The position numbers and the translations under genes were made by a program. The notes under the pieces were generated by a model. It was not told where the DNA came from. It saw only the letters and a program-made list of their open reading frames with translations, and ran no database searches. A DNA stretch of 64,000 bases from Hydnum rufescens UP504 (Eukaryota > Basidiomycota > Agaricomycetes > Cantharellales > Hydnaceae): NCBI GenBank assembly GCA_014904985.1, contig MU129050.1, forward strand, positions 101,980 through 165,979, given 5' to 3'. Below are positions 1 to 10,952 of the stretch, one piece after another; position 1 is the first letter of the stretch, and each line of letters begins with the position of its first letter.

Positions 1-86
1 CCGACGAGAGAGGAGACGGAAGCAAAGGACTTGGTTGCAAGTTCAGTGGCCATTGAATAGTGGGAACTACCGAGACGTGAGTTCCC

Positions 87-1528
87 ATGGCACGGGACAT
101 TCCTTCCTCAATTGTGGATGCCTCCTCAATTCCCCCCGCGATGGCCGCCCGCCTCGCCATGGCAGTCGTGGCCCATGTACTTTATGTAAAAGAGCAGATT
201 CCATTGTTAGTGACGTTTGTCTTCATCACCATCATTCTCCCGTCGCATTTCTGATAGGCCTGTGGACAGTCCCGTTGGTCAACTAGCATCCATACCCATC
301 AGTAATCCCAAAGTGTGCTAGTTTCCTCCTTTCATTATTTTATCGTTCTGCCCTGATATTCCTGATTGATAATTGATTTATATCTTTTATGCAGCTCGCC
401 ACCAAAAGGCGTGACGAACTGCTAGATGCGCTCGAAAAATTGGACTCACAGATGTCATCGACGCTCCAGCAACTGTCCTGGACCCTTGCTTCCAGGTTCA
501 AGGAAGGGCCTGCCCCTCCGCTGGAATCCAACTCCGAACCTGGAATATCATCCTCATTGCCGTTAACGACTAGACTTCACATGATGATTCTAATAGGGTC
601 GGCTATTAGCGCCCCCAAAGCGCGCATGGTTGTCGAACTAGATCGCTTTGAGGTTCGTCGATTTGGTTGGCGCGAGGATCTCATCGCACAATCTCTTGAT
701 GAGGACAAATCACAAAACGACGCGACCTTGTCCCTTGAGGTTGACCGTGGTTGTGTCAGCGAGGAGCTGCAAGATGGCGATGATAGGTCTTCCGGCAAGA
801 GTACCGACGTGGATAGCGAAGAGGACGATTTCGGGAGTGAGTGCAACGATGCCGATCGCAACTCGTCCGCAGAGACTGCCTCGAACTCAGAAGACGGGAT
901 GGGTCCTCCATCTGATGCTTCCGATGTATCTGAAGATGAAGAACAAAGCATTGACCATGTATACCTGTCCCCTCAATCCTCGTCGACCTCCCCCTCCACG
1001 TCACCTGCCCCTGCTCCTCGACCTCCCTCGGCCTCGCAGATGCACAGAAATGTGCCTGAACAACCTTCAATGGAGTCTCAAATCCGCGCTGCCGAAAAGG
1101 CGCTCTACCGTACTCTCGCATCGTCCATATCCATGGACGAGCTACCTCCGACGAATATTCACATTCTCTTACGTGCTCCTCGGTGTTTTAAATCGCCCCC
1201 CGCACCGAAGTCCACGGACGTCCGCGCGAATCCGCGCGCACTGACAATGTGGGAACCGATACAGATGTACACGGGAATCCTCGAGGAAATGCTTTGGGAT
1301 TATTTTGATCCGGCGCGTGTGCAGGAGAAGAAAAAGAGTAGCATTTCCCGGGTAAAAACTGAGGGGGTGAGGGTGGAATGTCGAGGTTGCGATGTTGTGG
1401 AAAGCGAATGGGATGGGCCAGATGTGAAGAGAAATTCTGAGAGCGTCGACGAGAGCGAAGGAGACGAGATGATCTGGTGGCAATGGAGTGGGAGACTGAA
1501 AGGCATTGGGAGCGATTTGTTCCTGTGA
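87..1528 (+). CDS. Possible p31comet/MAD2L1BP-like protein
   Basis: Two exons are proposed. Exon 1 starts at the ATG at 87 and ends near 209 with VAHVLYVKEQIPLL. Exon 2 starts at 395 after an acceptor ending TTTATGCAG and runs to the TGA at 1528; the methionine at 389 lies inside the intron, so it is not the true start. The (V/I)xxxLYxxxQIP motif, followed by a charged helix (RRDELLDALEKLDSQM), a hydrophobic strand (MMILIGSAISAPKARM) and a C-terminal HILLRAPRCF strand, recalls p31comet, the Mad2-binding factor that helps switch off the spindle checkpoint. Between them lies a long acidic, serine-rich, probably disordered stretch. The family call rests on short motifs remembered from fungal relatives. 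The donor at 210 (GTGACG) is weak, so the intron border may differ. The remaining doubt is identity more than coding status. Confidence 0.4.
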
Positions 1529-2389
1529 CCTCCAATGTTAGTTGTCGCTGTCATCGCCTGTCAGGTCGGACAAAGGTTTATTGCGGGATGTACTAATTCA
1601 CAATAGCCAAGAACGATTTGGCTCACAAATTGAATTTGATACCTACTACAAGGACAAGGAGTGCTACGCAGAAAGCAGAGTTTCTTCCTCTACTTTTTCT
1701 GACCATTAACCTTCTTCTCAAGTTCGGCCTATATCACGGGATGAGAAATCGAGCATTGAGGTGAAATGGTAAGAAACTCACAAGCTCAGCTTGTTGTTTC
1801 GCGACCTACACAAGGCAAATGTGAATTAATGTATTCGGCCGCCATGAGACGGGTCATGAGAGACATACAGATTCTCGGAGTGCCTCCAACTTTGCTTTCT
1901 CCTTCTCGCGTATATATTGGTCTGTGCGTCTGGGGTAAAGCAGCGGACAATGAACGTCGGGAATTCTCACCGACCTTCGTGTGCCTTTTCCTTCTGGCTG
2001 TGACATGGAGGGTGTTAATTTCCGCACAAGGAAGAGAGATCATGTAAAGGACACTAACCTAAAAGATTTAGATTGGCTTCCTCGCCCTGTACCAGTCTCA
2101 ATATAGCGCACGCTGCCTACAGCAGCGATACGACGAGGAAGAACGGAAAGAGGAGAGGCAAAAATACGCTGCAACATGATGAAACTACCACCAAGGATAT
2201 CAATAAACGAGGTAACGGTTTAGGCAGGGATAGGACGAACGTACATTCTCGGTGCCAGGTATCCCGGGTATTGCCGAGTCTTTTCAACACCAAAATCCGT
2301 CGCGGTCAGTGTACGAGACCACCAAATATCAGTGGCGTTCTGACAGACGCCCATGTCCATATCCTACTTGTGTCTGCATTTCTAATTAG
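1529..2389. other. Intergenic, no gene recognised
   Basis: Short open frames occur on both strands but none shows a recognisable domain, codon pattern or clear exon set. The last 200 bases should hold the ATP14 promoter. Confidence 0.5.
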
Positions 2390-3057
2390 ATGGCGTCTTC
2401 CCTTCTGGCTCGGAATGTCGTTCGATCGGTCAATTGTCCATTGCGTGTGCCCGATCCTTTCCCCTGACTCTCTGGTGCTCTCATCCAGGCCCATGCTCTT
2501 CCCACATTGCGTGTGCTCTCCACATCTTCGGTCCTTCGCAAGGGTAACTCTCGCAACACCCTACCCAGCGAACCCACTGACGGTGAAATCACGATACACA
2601 CAGACTTCGTCCAGGAACTCTACCTCAAAGAGCTCAAAAACTACAAGGCCCCCCTTGCAGTAGGTTTTTTTTTGCCCATTTCTATTTTGATCTATCCTTC
2701 GGAAATGTCGCCTTGGGCTCCAACCTAATTTCGGATACCACAGGCTCAAGATGCTCACGTTAGTGCCGTCAAACCGCTTGTAGTTCCAAGCGCCCCCACA
2801 CCCCCCTCGTTTCCCTCGAGTTCCGAACTCGCCTCTGAGCTCAAGGCCTACGAGTCCTCGCAACCAACGCTCGCCGATGCTGCACCTGTATCTACTTCGT
2901 CAAGTGAGAGCGCCGCCGGTGCCCAGGCGTTCTTGCAGTTCCTTGAACAGGTATGCTTTTTTGACTGCATCCCCACTTCGGTGTCGTCCGGAGCAGAGCA
3001 GGTCTGACCGTGTGCTATTCCGCATAGGACTTGCCAAAGGAGGAGGCGCACCACTAA
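2390..3057 (+). CDS. ATP14: ATP synthase subunit h, mitochondrial
   Basis: Subunit h is part of the peripheral stalk of the mitochondrial F1Fo ATP synthase. Four exons are proposed: 2390-2428, 2489-2659, 2744-2950 and 3028-3057. The product starts MASSLLAR, an amphipathic arginine-rich presequence that continues through LRVLSTSSVLRKG, then reads DFVQELYLKELKNYK, the family's diagnostic segment. It continues with AQDAHVSAVKPL, an acidic alanine/serine-rich middle, and the ending FLQFLEQDLPKEEAHH; a short acidic end closing in HH is common in fungal subunit h. Introns 2 and 3 have good borders (GTAGGT, GTATGC) and keep phase 0. The first donor (GTCAAT at 2429) is weak, but some intron is required because the first exon soon meets a stop. 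The gene looks intact. It is convergent with RPO41, leaving about 330 bases between stop codons. Confidence 0.85.
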
Positions 3058-3385
3058 TCGGATATTTAGACGCTTAGTCTGTGTCGTAGATGTAGTCTAG
3101 AATAAGAAGACTACCCTCATCGAATCGGTTCGGCCTGGCCCTCCTTAAACATCATGATCCTTCTGGATATTGCAAGTTGCGGCAAGGAGTCTACATATAT
3201 TCAAAGGTTCTACTTATAAAGTACCTGACACGACTGAAAGCAGTGGTATTATTTTGGTGGGATGAATGGTAGATTATCGGCGATACCGGGGAGATGAGGG
3301 AAAACAGGTGGGATGCGGTAAGATGATAGCATGCAACAGAATGAGAAGATGCGAATGAAAATCCGAAGTGCACCAGCCTAGGTTC

Positions 3386-6300
3386 TTAGGAAAAGAAATA
3401 CAATGATCGTTTGATCGTCTCGACGGAGAAATCGCCCTTGGGGGGGAGGGGTGGTAGCACTGATAGGAGAGGAACGAACTGCTTGTACGCCGGTAGAGCA
3501 CTATCGTGCTCCGGCACACCGAGAATCGCAGATGCTCGGCCTCTATGTTTCTTGAGCGACAGTGCTTTTGAACCTTCAGCTGCCAAGTCCTGAGAATAAC
3601 CCTTTGGAAGCACAAGAACGGGGTCCCTGTATTCCATCACCGGAGTGGAGTCTTCCGCGTCCTCCGAGACTTCCTCAGCGTCTTCTACGTCTTCTGCGTC
3701 TTCCGCAAGTTTCCCACTTTTGATTGCAGGATCGCAGCCTTGATCGTCCCGAGAACTTGTAACCAGCTGCTCAGCTTCTTTCTTGGTCAATTTGACGCTG
3801 GTTTGAATCGTAATGTCTGTCTCGTCATTAATCCGTGCGATTTCTGATCGATTTAGGGAGAGCAGCGGGATTGCATAACCCTTATAGCGAGTGTTGAACT
3901 AATTACACAGAAGTGGTCGCAGTTGAAGTCCAGGACTGCATCAAACAAGAAGGAAATCACTGACCTCGTCGCGAAGCTTGATCATAACGTCTGAAGAGTG
4001 CAGGTGGATGAACGTGTCACGGATGATCTCGGACATTGTGTCAACCGTCGAGGCGTGAGTCCAGTAGGAGTCATGAACGGAAGCGAACGTCAAATGTTTT
4101 TTCTAGGATTAGACCCTGCAGTCAGACGGACATCTTGAAACTAGGGGGCCTAGCACCATACCCGGCATTCAAGGGCAGTAAGCATCATATGAGTGGCATC
4201 AAGACTGTGAATAAAATTGGGAGGAAACGCTGAACTTTGCTTGACGGGATTGACTGCAAACTTCGAGATTTAGTTCCCGGTTACACAATTTGGAGGGTGA
4301 ACTTGCCTTCGCTCGGGGCATTGGGATCACTAATATACACGCTCTGCAATCCCGTCATAATCTGCTTGCGCTTGAGTTTACGATACGGCTGCACAATGGG
4401 AAGACCCATCGGTGTTGTCCAAATCACACTTGTCATCTGTTCCTTTAGGGATCGAAGTTGGGAACGACCCCTGTTATCCGTATACAGGGTCGCCGCCTCC
4501 TCCAAGCGGGCGGGAGGTACCGATTTTGCAATAAGACGGGCGGTATTATGCAGCCAATTCTGTATTTTCTTCGCTCCAGAGAATAGATTGTCTATGGATC
4601 CTAGGGTCTAATAGGCTCGGCGTGTCAGTAATCAAGAATAAAATATCAAGGGCAGAAATGACCTTTCTTGCGATGTATGCAGATGCAGCCCACACCAATT
4701 CCCGGTCAATATCCTTTCGATCACGCAGCTGCCGTTCTATCTGGGCTCGTGCGCCAACATACGTGACACCTGAGGTACGATAACGGTAAGTATTGACACT
4801 ATTAAGCCAGATGACCTGAAATCCCTACCATATACAGTCGTCATGACCTGAGAAAGGCCCTAGTTAATTACATATATCGAAAGAAGTAACATTAATGCTC
4901 TAACCGTCTGTTTCACGACCTTCCGCGAGATCTTGCCTTTCAAGATCGCAGCAATCTCATCCCCCTTGGCAATATCCGCGTCGATTTGCTGCTCGACCAT
5001 ATTCGCCACATAGGTATAAACGTCCGACGGACGATCTGTGACGGCAAGGTTGACCTGCTGGGCACCAATCTGATCACCGCCAAGAGCGGCATAGTGCTGA
5101 AGGCCATTACAAGTCCCGTCTTGATGCACCGGCAGATTGGACTCGAACGCCAGAGGATCGGGGGATTCAAGGGCATTGCGTAATTCCATGCATGTTGCTA
5201 GGCATTGCCAGGGATCGTCTGCACCCAGCCACCATCTCTTTCCCTGAATAGTATTCGCTCGGTGTCAGCACATGACCATAGCGGAAAGAACATGACGCGC
5301 ACATCCAAAGGCTTTGTTGCACTATCACACACGTCTTCCATCCGATCCATTACCCAATTTTCCCGTTCATCGAAACTGGCTTTGTCGAAACCATACACGT
5401 TCGCAAGATGAATTTTAAGCCAACGGAGGCCACGAGCGCCGAGGGGTCTCGAATCTGCAAACTTAAGCAAGCCACGGCTGAGGTCATCCCCAACATGATT
5501 CAAATGAGGGGGAATAGGATAAGCCCGTCCACGGAAGTCAACATTATGAGGGAGATAGAACCGGTCCGCGACAAACTTGGATAAGGGACCAAAACAGAGG
5601 TTTCAGTGAAGAAAATTCGGTACGTCCATATGACTTACTGCTCGAGCAATCTCTAGTTTGTAATTGACGTGACAGCGATCGGAATGGTTATTTCTCCGTG
5701 CATTTATCAAATTTTTGAGATCGGCGAGATAACGGTTTTTAGAAACCAAATTTGTATCGTAGTCATCTGGTTTCGGTGGTTCCTCCAAATCTAACGAGAC
5801 AGGAGGAATTTTCGCGAGTCCCTCGCCCGAGTTCCACACTTCCAACATAACACGGAATGTTTCCTGGTTGATGACCCATGGTGTACTCCCAAGAACATCC
5901 AATCCGGCGTAGACAAACTCCAGGTGGCCTGCATTGGAGGCCGCCACTAGATATCTGAGCTGCTCCTGAGATTCCTTGATACGCATGACTGGAGCTGAGC
6001 GTTGGAGAACACGAACGAGACAATGGATTAATTAAGATTCACCCGACACAACATTGCCTTACTTTTATTATAAATATATGCACCGTCTTGATGGCCGACC
6101 CATGGTCGTGGCGGAACGAGCATAGGAAGATGCCGGGGATGTAGAATAGTACCGGCTCCGGGTTGCGCAAAGTGCTTGGCGATTTCAGGATTAAGCTTGA
6201 TGACGCCAAGCTTCCTTCCACGAATATATTCGTAGGCATGATTGAAGGCAGGCTGTTCTTCCGTACTAGATTTCGAATAGTTGAAAAAAGTGATGATTGT

Positions 6301-8250
6301 TGCACAAAGCATATGACGCTCACTAAAGGTCACCGGTACGAGGATGTATACCTGTCCTCGTTATCGTCGCAGTGTCCATCAGCGCATCCACAAGTATACT
6401 TCCGACCCGCACACGGATAGGCTGAATCCAATTGGGGCTGAATGAACTTTCGTGCTTCGCCTCTTCTCTTGCTGCTTCTCTTCTGTGCTGAATGGGGCCC
6501 AACCCCGCCTCCTCGAGGGTATCACGATCCAGAAGCTTATCTTTGTGCTGCTGTCTGTGCCGATTAAGAAGTTTCTTCCGTACTTGAACATTATGCTCAA
6601 GCTCTACGGCTTGACCCACGCAGATGACGGCACGAGCAGTCTTCATGCCTTCTGATACCCCACCAGACCCTTGCAACCGTAATAACTCCATAATTGTAAT
6701 CAGAGCCATCTTCTTCGGCTTGAGGAGTGTCAAAAATGGGGCTACAGAAGGTTTTAGCGCACCCTGGACCTGGCTATAGCGCACTGGAAATCACTTGCTT
6801 GAATCGTTATATAACAGTGCATTTGGAAACCGATGGACGTACCACCTCGACTGGCCTCCTCTGCGACGATGGCCGCAACTTCTGCCTCGATACGTGGTGT
6901 TAGGGTGTTAAGCCACTGCCACATCCATTCACGAATAGACCGCTTCCTGGTAATCCCGCGGTGACGGCTGATGTTCCCTCAAGTTTCTCGGCGTCGTGCT
7001 TCATACGTAGCTCCGCCGCTTCAATGGCCGAACTTTCGAGAAGTTTCTGCCTGCTCCCAGGATCTTCGGACAAAGTCCGTCGAGCGGCAACAATTCCGTT
7101 CAGGCTGGAACGCATGTTCTCCAAATTGAACGGTGTTGAAGGAAAGAGATCCGCCTGCAGGAGTGATTCATTGCTTTCTTCCACTTTTCGGTTCTTTGGA
7201 CGATACTAAACACACAAAGAAACATTATATGGCCATAAATCGGTGCCAAGGAAAGTAATATTACATACCCCAAGAAGTTCCGGATCTGGTTTAATGACAG
7301 GGCGTACAGCTGGGAAAGCAGCAATGGGATCCTCCTCCTGCGTCTGCTCGACATACTGTCCAAGCTCGGCAAGGACGGCGCCATGATGACCCTCCTGAAC
7401 AGCCCACTGCTGGGCCAATTTTGCGATAATGGACCGTTCCGTGTCGATATCGTACTGAACCACAAGACGGTTCATGATCTCTGCCATGGACATATTCATG
7501 CCAATGGCTTTAGAGAGCAATTCGGAGAAAGTAAGAGAATGCACAGCAGACGGGACTGCTAAAGTTGCAGTTTGGCCAAATCTATATGAATCTCAGTTAC
7601 AATGGGATAAGATTTTCGTGCGTCAAGTATTCTCACCGAACGAGAATGAGAAGCATGGATGCATATGTATTGGCGTCTGGCTCGACACTATCGGCAGAGC
7701 ATTGCGCGAAAAGGTTCCAAGCATCGCTGACCCACTTTGCTCTGTTCTCAACCTCATGTTCGCTGGCCATATCCACGTATGCTCTGAGGAATGAGTTGTA
7801 GACAGATATTTCGAAGAAAACGTCGCTATCGCTCATGTTTCGACGAATCGTTTCGAAGACAACTTGCGCCCGCGGTACATCGTAGCAATTGTATAGACAC
7901 GCGTCAATGATGTTCTGCGCCTCCTGAACTGTCGAGCGGGGATACCAAAATGAATCTAAAGCTGAATGGACATCCACGGGAAGCGGAGTGGGCAACAATG
8001 TCATGGGAGGTGGCCGTCCAAAAAGGCTTTTGGAAACAGCGAGGTTAGGAGATAAGAATGCGTCAGTTCGCGAAGCAGTAGAGGCCAATGCTGCAACAGG
8101 GGCAAGAGAAGAGTTGGTAGATGTGGCATATACAGGGCGAGAAGGGCTGGCAATGGAACGACTGGGGCAATATTGAGAGGAACGAATCGTGGACTCAAGA
8201 TGCCGGATGCGTGATAAATGAGCATGCCGCTCACTCATTTTGGAGAGCAT
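3386..8250 (-). CDS. RPO41: Mitochondrial DNA-directed RNA polymerase (T7-like)
   Basis: Single-subunit phage-type polymerase that transcribes mitochondrial DNA. Fourteen exons (descending): 8250-7637, 7581-7269, 7205-6843, 6783-6324, 6265-6063, 5994-5639, 5575-5303, 5243-4905, 4847-4829, 4769-4663, 4607-4307, 4253-4162, 4102-3965, 3898-3386; about 1,363 residues, close to yeast Rpo41. The N-terminal third holds PPR-like helices. Polymerase motifs are present: motif [13 protein letters not shown] with the first catalytic Asp, motif [15 protein letters not shown] spanning two introns, motif C HDSYWTH with the second Asp, and the typical ending YFFS. An acidic AED/VED-rich insert precedes the C terminus. 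Two oddities: intron 4254-4306 has a GC donor, and exon 3 lacks one base at 6948/6949, which breaks the frame before RKRSIREW. The start at 8250 is uncertain; 8238 or an upstream exon is possible. Confidence 0.9.
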
Positions 8251-8673
8251 AGCGGAGCACCAGATACAACAAAGCTCAGAACGACACCCTATTGATACCT
8301 GTGCCCGCTGCAAGAGAGGTCCACTCTTTTTTTGGCACGGATATTGCCACGGTAACAGCCGAATGTGTGGCCTGCAATAGTTCTTAGTTTCAGGCCAAAG
8401 GCACAACGCCTAAAAACGGTGGCTAGAGTATGAGTGGAGCGTAAGAGCTGATCAGAAACTGCCGGCTGACCTTGCCGCTGGACTTCTCGGAGACTTGGTC
8501 CCTCCAGCGCAAGTCCCGACAATTGCCCCCACGCCGCGTCTCGCTTCCATTCCCCCGCCTCTCCCGCCCCAGATATGGAGTTATGGTCCATATGAATGCA
8601 TTGTGTTATCGGTGGCCCAGCTGAAACAAGTATCCCACCCTCGGTTTAGTGGATCCTCCCGGTAGTTGATTAA

Positions 8674-8813
8674 GGCCTGTTCGGATACCCCAGAAACGTT
8701 TCAAAGAAACGCGTTTCTCAACATAAAAACGGCGAAACGTTTCGGGTCGTTTTGCCATTTTTATATTGAGAAACGCGTTTCTTCGAAACGTTTCTGGGGT
8801 ATCCGAACAGGCC
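8674..8813. repeat. Fold-back MITE-like hairpin
   Basis: Nearly the whole 140 bases form one inverted repeat. The outer ends read GGCCTGTTCGGATACCCC and its complement, and the arms of about 65 bases differ at only about four places around a short centre near 8742. Most differences are transitions. Flanks resemble TTA on the left and TAA on the right, which would fit a short target duplication, but this is not clean. There is no coding capacity. It lies 430 bases upstream of the RPO41 start and could influence that promoter. Confidence 0.8.
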
Positions 8814-8815
8814 CT

Positions 8816-9616
8816 AATGCCGCCGGCCATGAACCACTGAATCGCGAGACATATCTGGCGCCAAGAATTCAGATAGAACACAATTGACTACCGTTGTTTG
8901 CTTGTGGGCATTACCAGTTGCATATCACTAGTATATCTGTGAAGCTCATACTGCAGCTCTGGATCCTCACATTCCCCCTATTTTGACAAATGAATGCACA
9001 GAGTTCTCCTCTGCCCAAATCTTCTCTCCTCTCGCACCAATAGATTCAATGCTATATTGTGCCATGTGCCCATCTGAATGATGCCCAATAAGCACAGTTG
9101 GTATGGACTATAAGTTCTCAAATGAAAATGCAGAAGGTCTGCTTTATGACAAGATTCTGGATTTCTTGCAAGCCGAGAATGTTACAACTGGCCAAGTCGT
9201 AGGACCGTGAGGTGTGAAGCCCGCCCGCCCACCTCCAGATTGCCCGTCCCGCCCGACAGTCAATCAGCGCGTCCTATGCACCTGATTTGCTTCGCAAACC
9301 ACACAAATGCAGGCCAGGAGTAACGATTCTCGCGCAACGATGAGCGAACGAATCGCTACCCCTCCAACTCAGGTCGTTTGTTTCTTCCGCAATTGTGCGC
9401 CATCTAGGGCAATTAGGCTTAGGGCTCACCACTTGTTTATCTAATTTGACTGCGCTGATTGCACTGCTGTGCGTTCTCATAGGGCCGAAACATCTTTGGT
9501 GACTTAGCGAGTTCAAAGAGTTCTATCATAGATGATCCTTGATCGTTTCGACCAACCACGTGCATTACAACTGTATTGGATCTTGCCTCCCATGCTAATT
9601 GCACGCGACTCTAACT
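8816..9616. other. Intergenic between RPO41 and CTP1
   Basis: No open frame here shows a known domain. The stretch separates the 5' side of RPO41 from the 3' end of CTP1. Confidence 0.5.
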
Positions 9617-10952
9617 TCATCTCAGGACTTTCATAATCGCTTCATAGGCGGTGAAGACAATGCCACCCGAGAGCTACATTGAGTGCACATAAGACGTCAT
9701 CAGCGAGTGGACTCCACTTTCTCACAATAAACTCACCACGAGACGAGTCAAGCGGGGCGTTGTTCCCGTCCAGAACCTCATTACTCCTTCCTCTGTAAAG
9801 ATCCGATACGCACAATGGAATGAATTGCGGTATTTTTTTGAGCTTCGAGGGTTTGCATGCGTGTCTTGATGACACTATGGATACGAGTGAGAATTCGCCG
9901 GGACGGAACAACATAAACTTTGCAGACTCCAATGGCATCGTCGTGTATACTGTCACGAGACCAGCTATTCCCCCAATCGCGAACGTCAAGCTCGAAGGCA
10001 AAGCTTGTCCTGGTCGAACGTTTCCCTGAACAAATTGTTTCAGCGTTGCGTAGGTCGTGAACCGGACTGCTGAATTCGCTCCTTGTCGTGCCATCTGCAA
10101 TGAAATACCGTCAGCATCCATTATGATCCCGTGCAATGGCACCTACGACTGGAAAAAGTCCACGATATATCCCTCGGATGCCCTCTTCCTTCACGATGAC
10201 AGAAGTTCCATGGATGAGCCCTTTGAACCGTGGTTTGGACGAATGCGAATCATCGATGAGCTTGGTCCTGAGAAGCTATCCCAGTCAGCGACCTGGTCAT
10301 TAACGATGAAAGAAAGAGATAAAACATTCATACTTAATCGTTTCAGAGGGAGTGACGGCAATTATCGCTTCGGTCATCCCCGCACCCAAACCCGCTGGAT
10401 ACCTACAAGTGAGTGTGAAGATTCCCACGTAATGAAACTCATGGGCAATTACCCAAGAGACTACGTGGCGCACTGATTTTTCCCTACGAGCGTCTGAGTA
10501 AATTTGACATAGTCCTCGTGAATCGGATGGTCTGACTTACGTTCTTATCCTGTAAGAGGCCCTTGAAATAATCGTAAGTGACAAAGCGTACCCCCGCTTT
10601 CATGGCATTTCCGATCACGAGAGCACCGCATCCAGCATAGAGTCCTCGCAAACCCTTCTCCCGCAATGTACTGGTAATAATGGTGATGGGTCCTTCCTTG
10701 AATGATAGAAATTTTATTCTCCGTGAGGATTGATAGACGTCATGACACACACTCTGGCGACGCCCTTGCGTGCGAACTGAGATCGCGTCTTCACGAACTC
10801 GGTGCTGCACCAAGAGGTTAATGTAGGATACACCTTATGATTTACGGGGCTCACGGATACGTCACGAAAGCCTCTATCGCACCCGCCGATGTCCCTGCGA
10901 TGAATGAATGCAGAGGCTTGTCTTTTGGGGCTTTTGTTGACATTGTTGACAT
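9617..10952 (-). CDS. CTP1: Mitochondrial citrate/tricarboxylate carrier
   Basis: Inner-membrane antiporter of the mitochondrial carrier family that exports citrate to the cytosol. Nine exons (descending): 10952-10855, 10804-10753, 10696-10541, 10483-10453, 10394-10334, 10267-10147, 10094-9928, 9874-9737, 9673-9617, giving about 293 residues, the usual family size. The three carrier signatures are visible: YPTEFVKTR, TPSETIKTK and MPLDVIKTR, each followed by a glycine-rich helix. RQGANSAVRFTTY and YAGCGALVIGNA place it with the citrate carriers. Two in-frame ATGs (10952 and 10943) are possible starts. In exon 8 a run of seven A (plus-strand T run at 9833-9839) is one base short of what the frame needs; with one more base the reading continues into EEGVMRFWTGTTPRLTRL and the last exon. 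This is probably a homopolymer sequencing error. Confidence 0.85.

Noticed and set aside
389..394. ATG at 389 as start of the first gene
   Set aside because: ATGCAG here is the end of an intron acceptor (TTTATGCAG); a matching upstream exon begins at 87.
577..951. Serine-rich open frame on the minus strand
   Set aside because: It mirrors the acidic/serine codons of the plus-strand gene and is a shadow frame.
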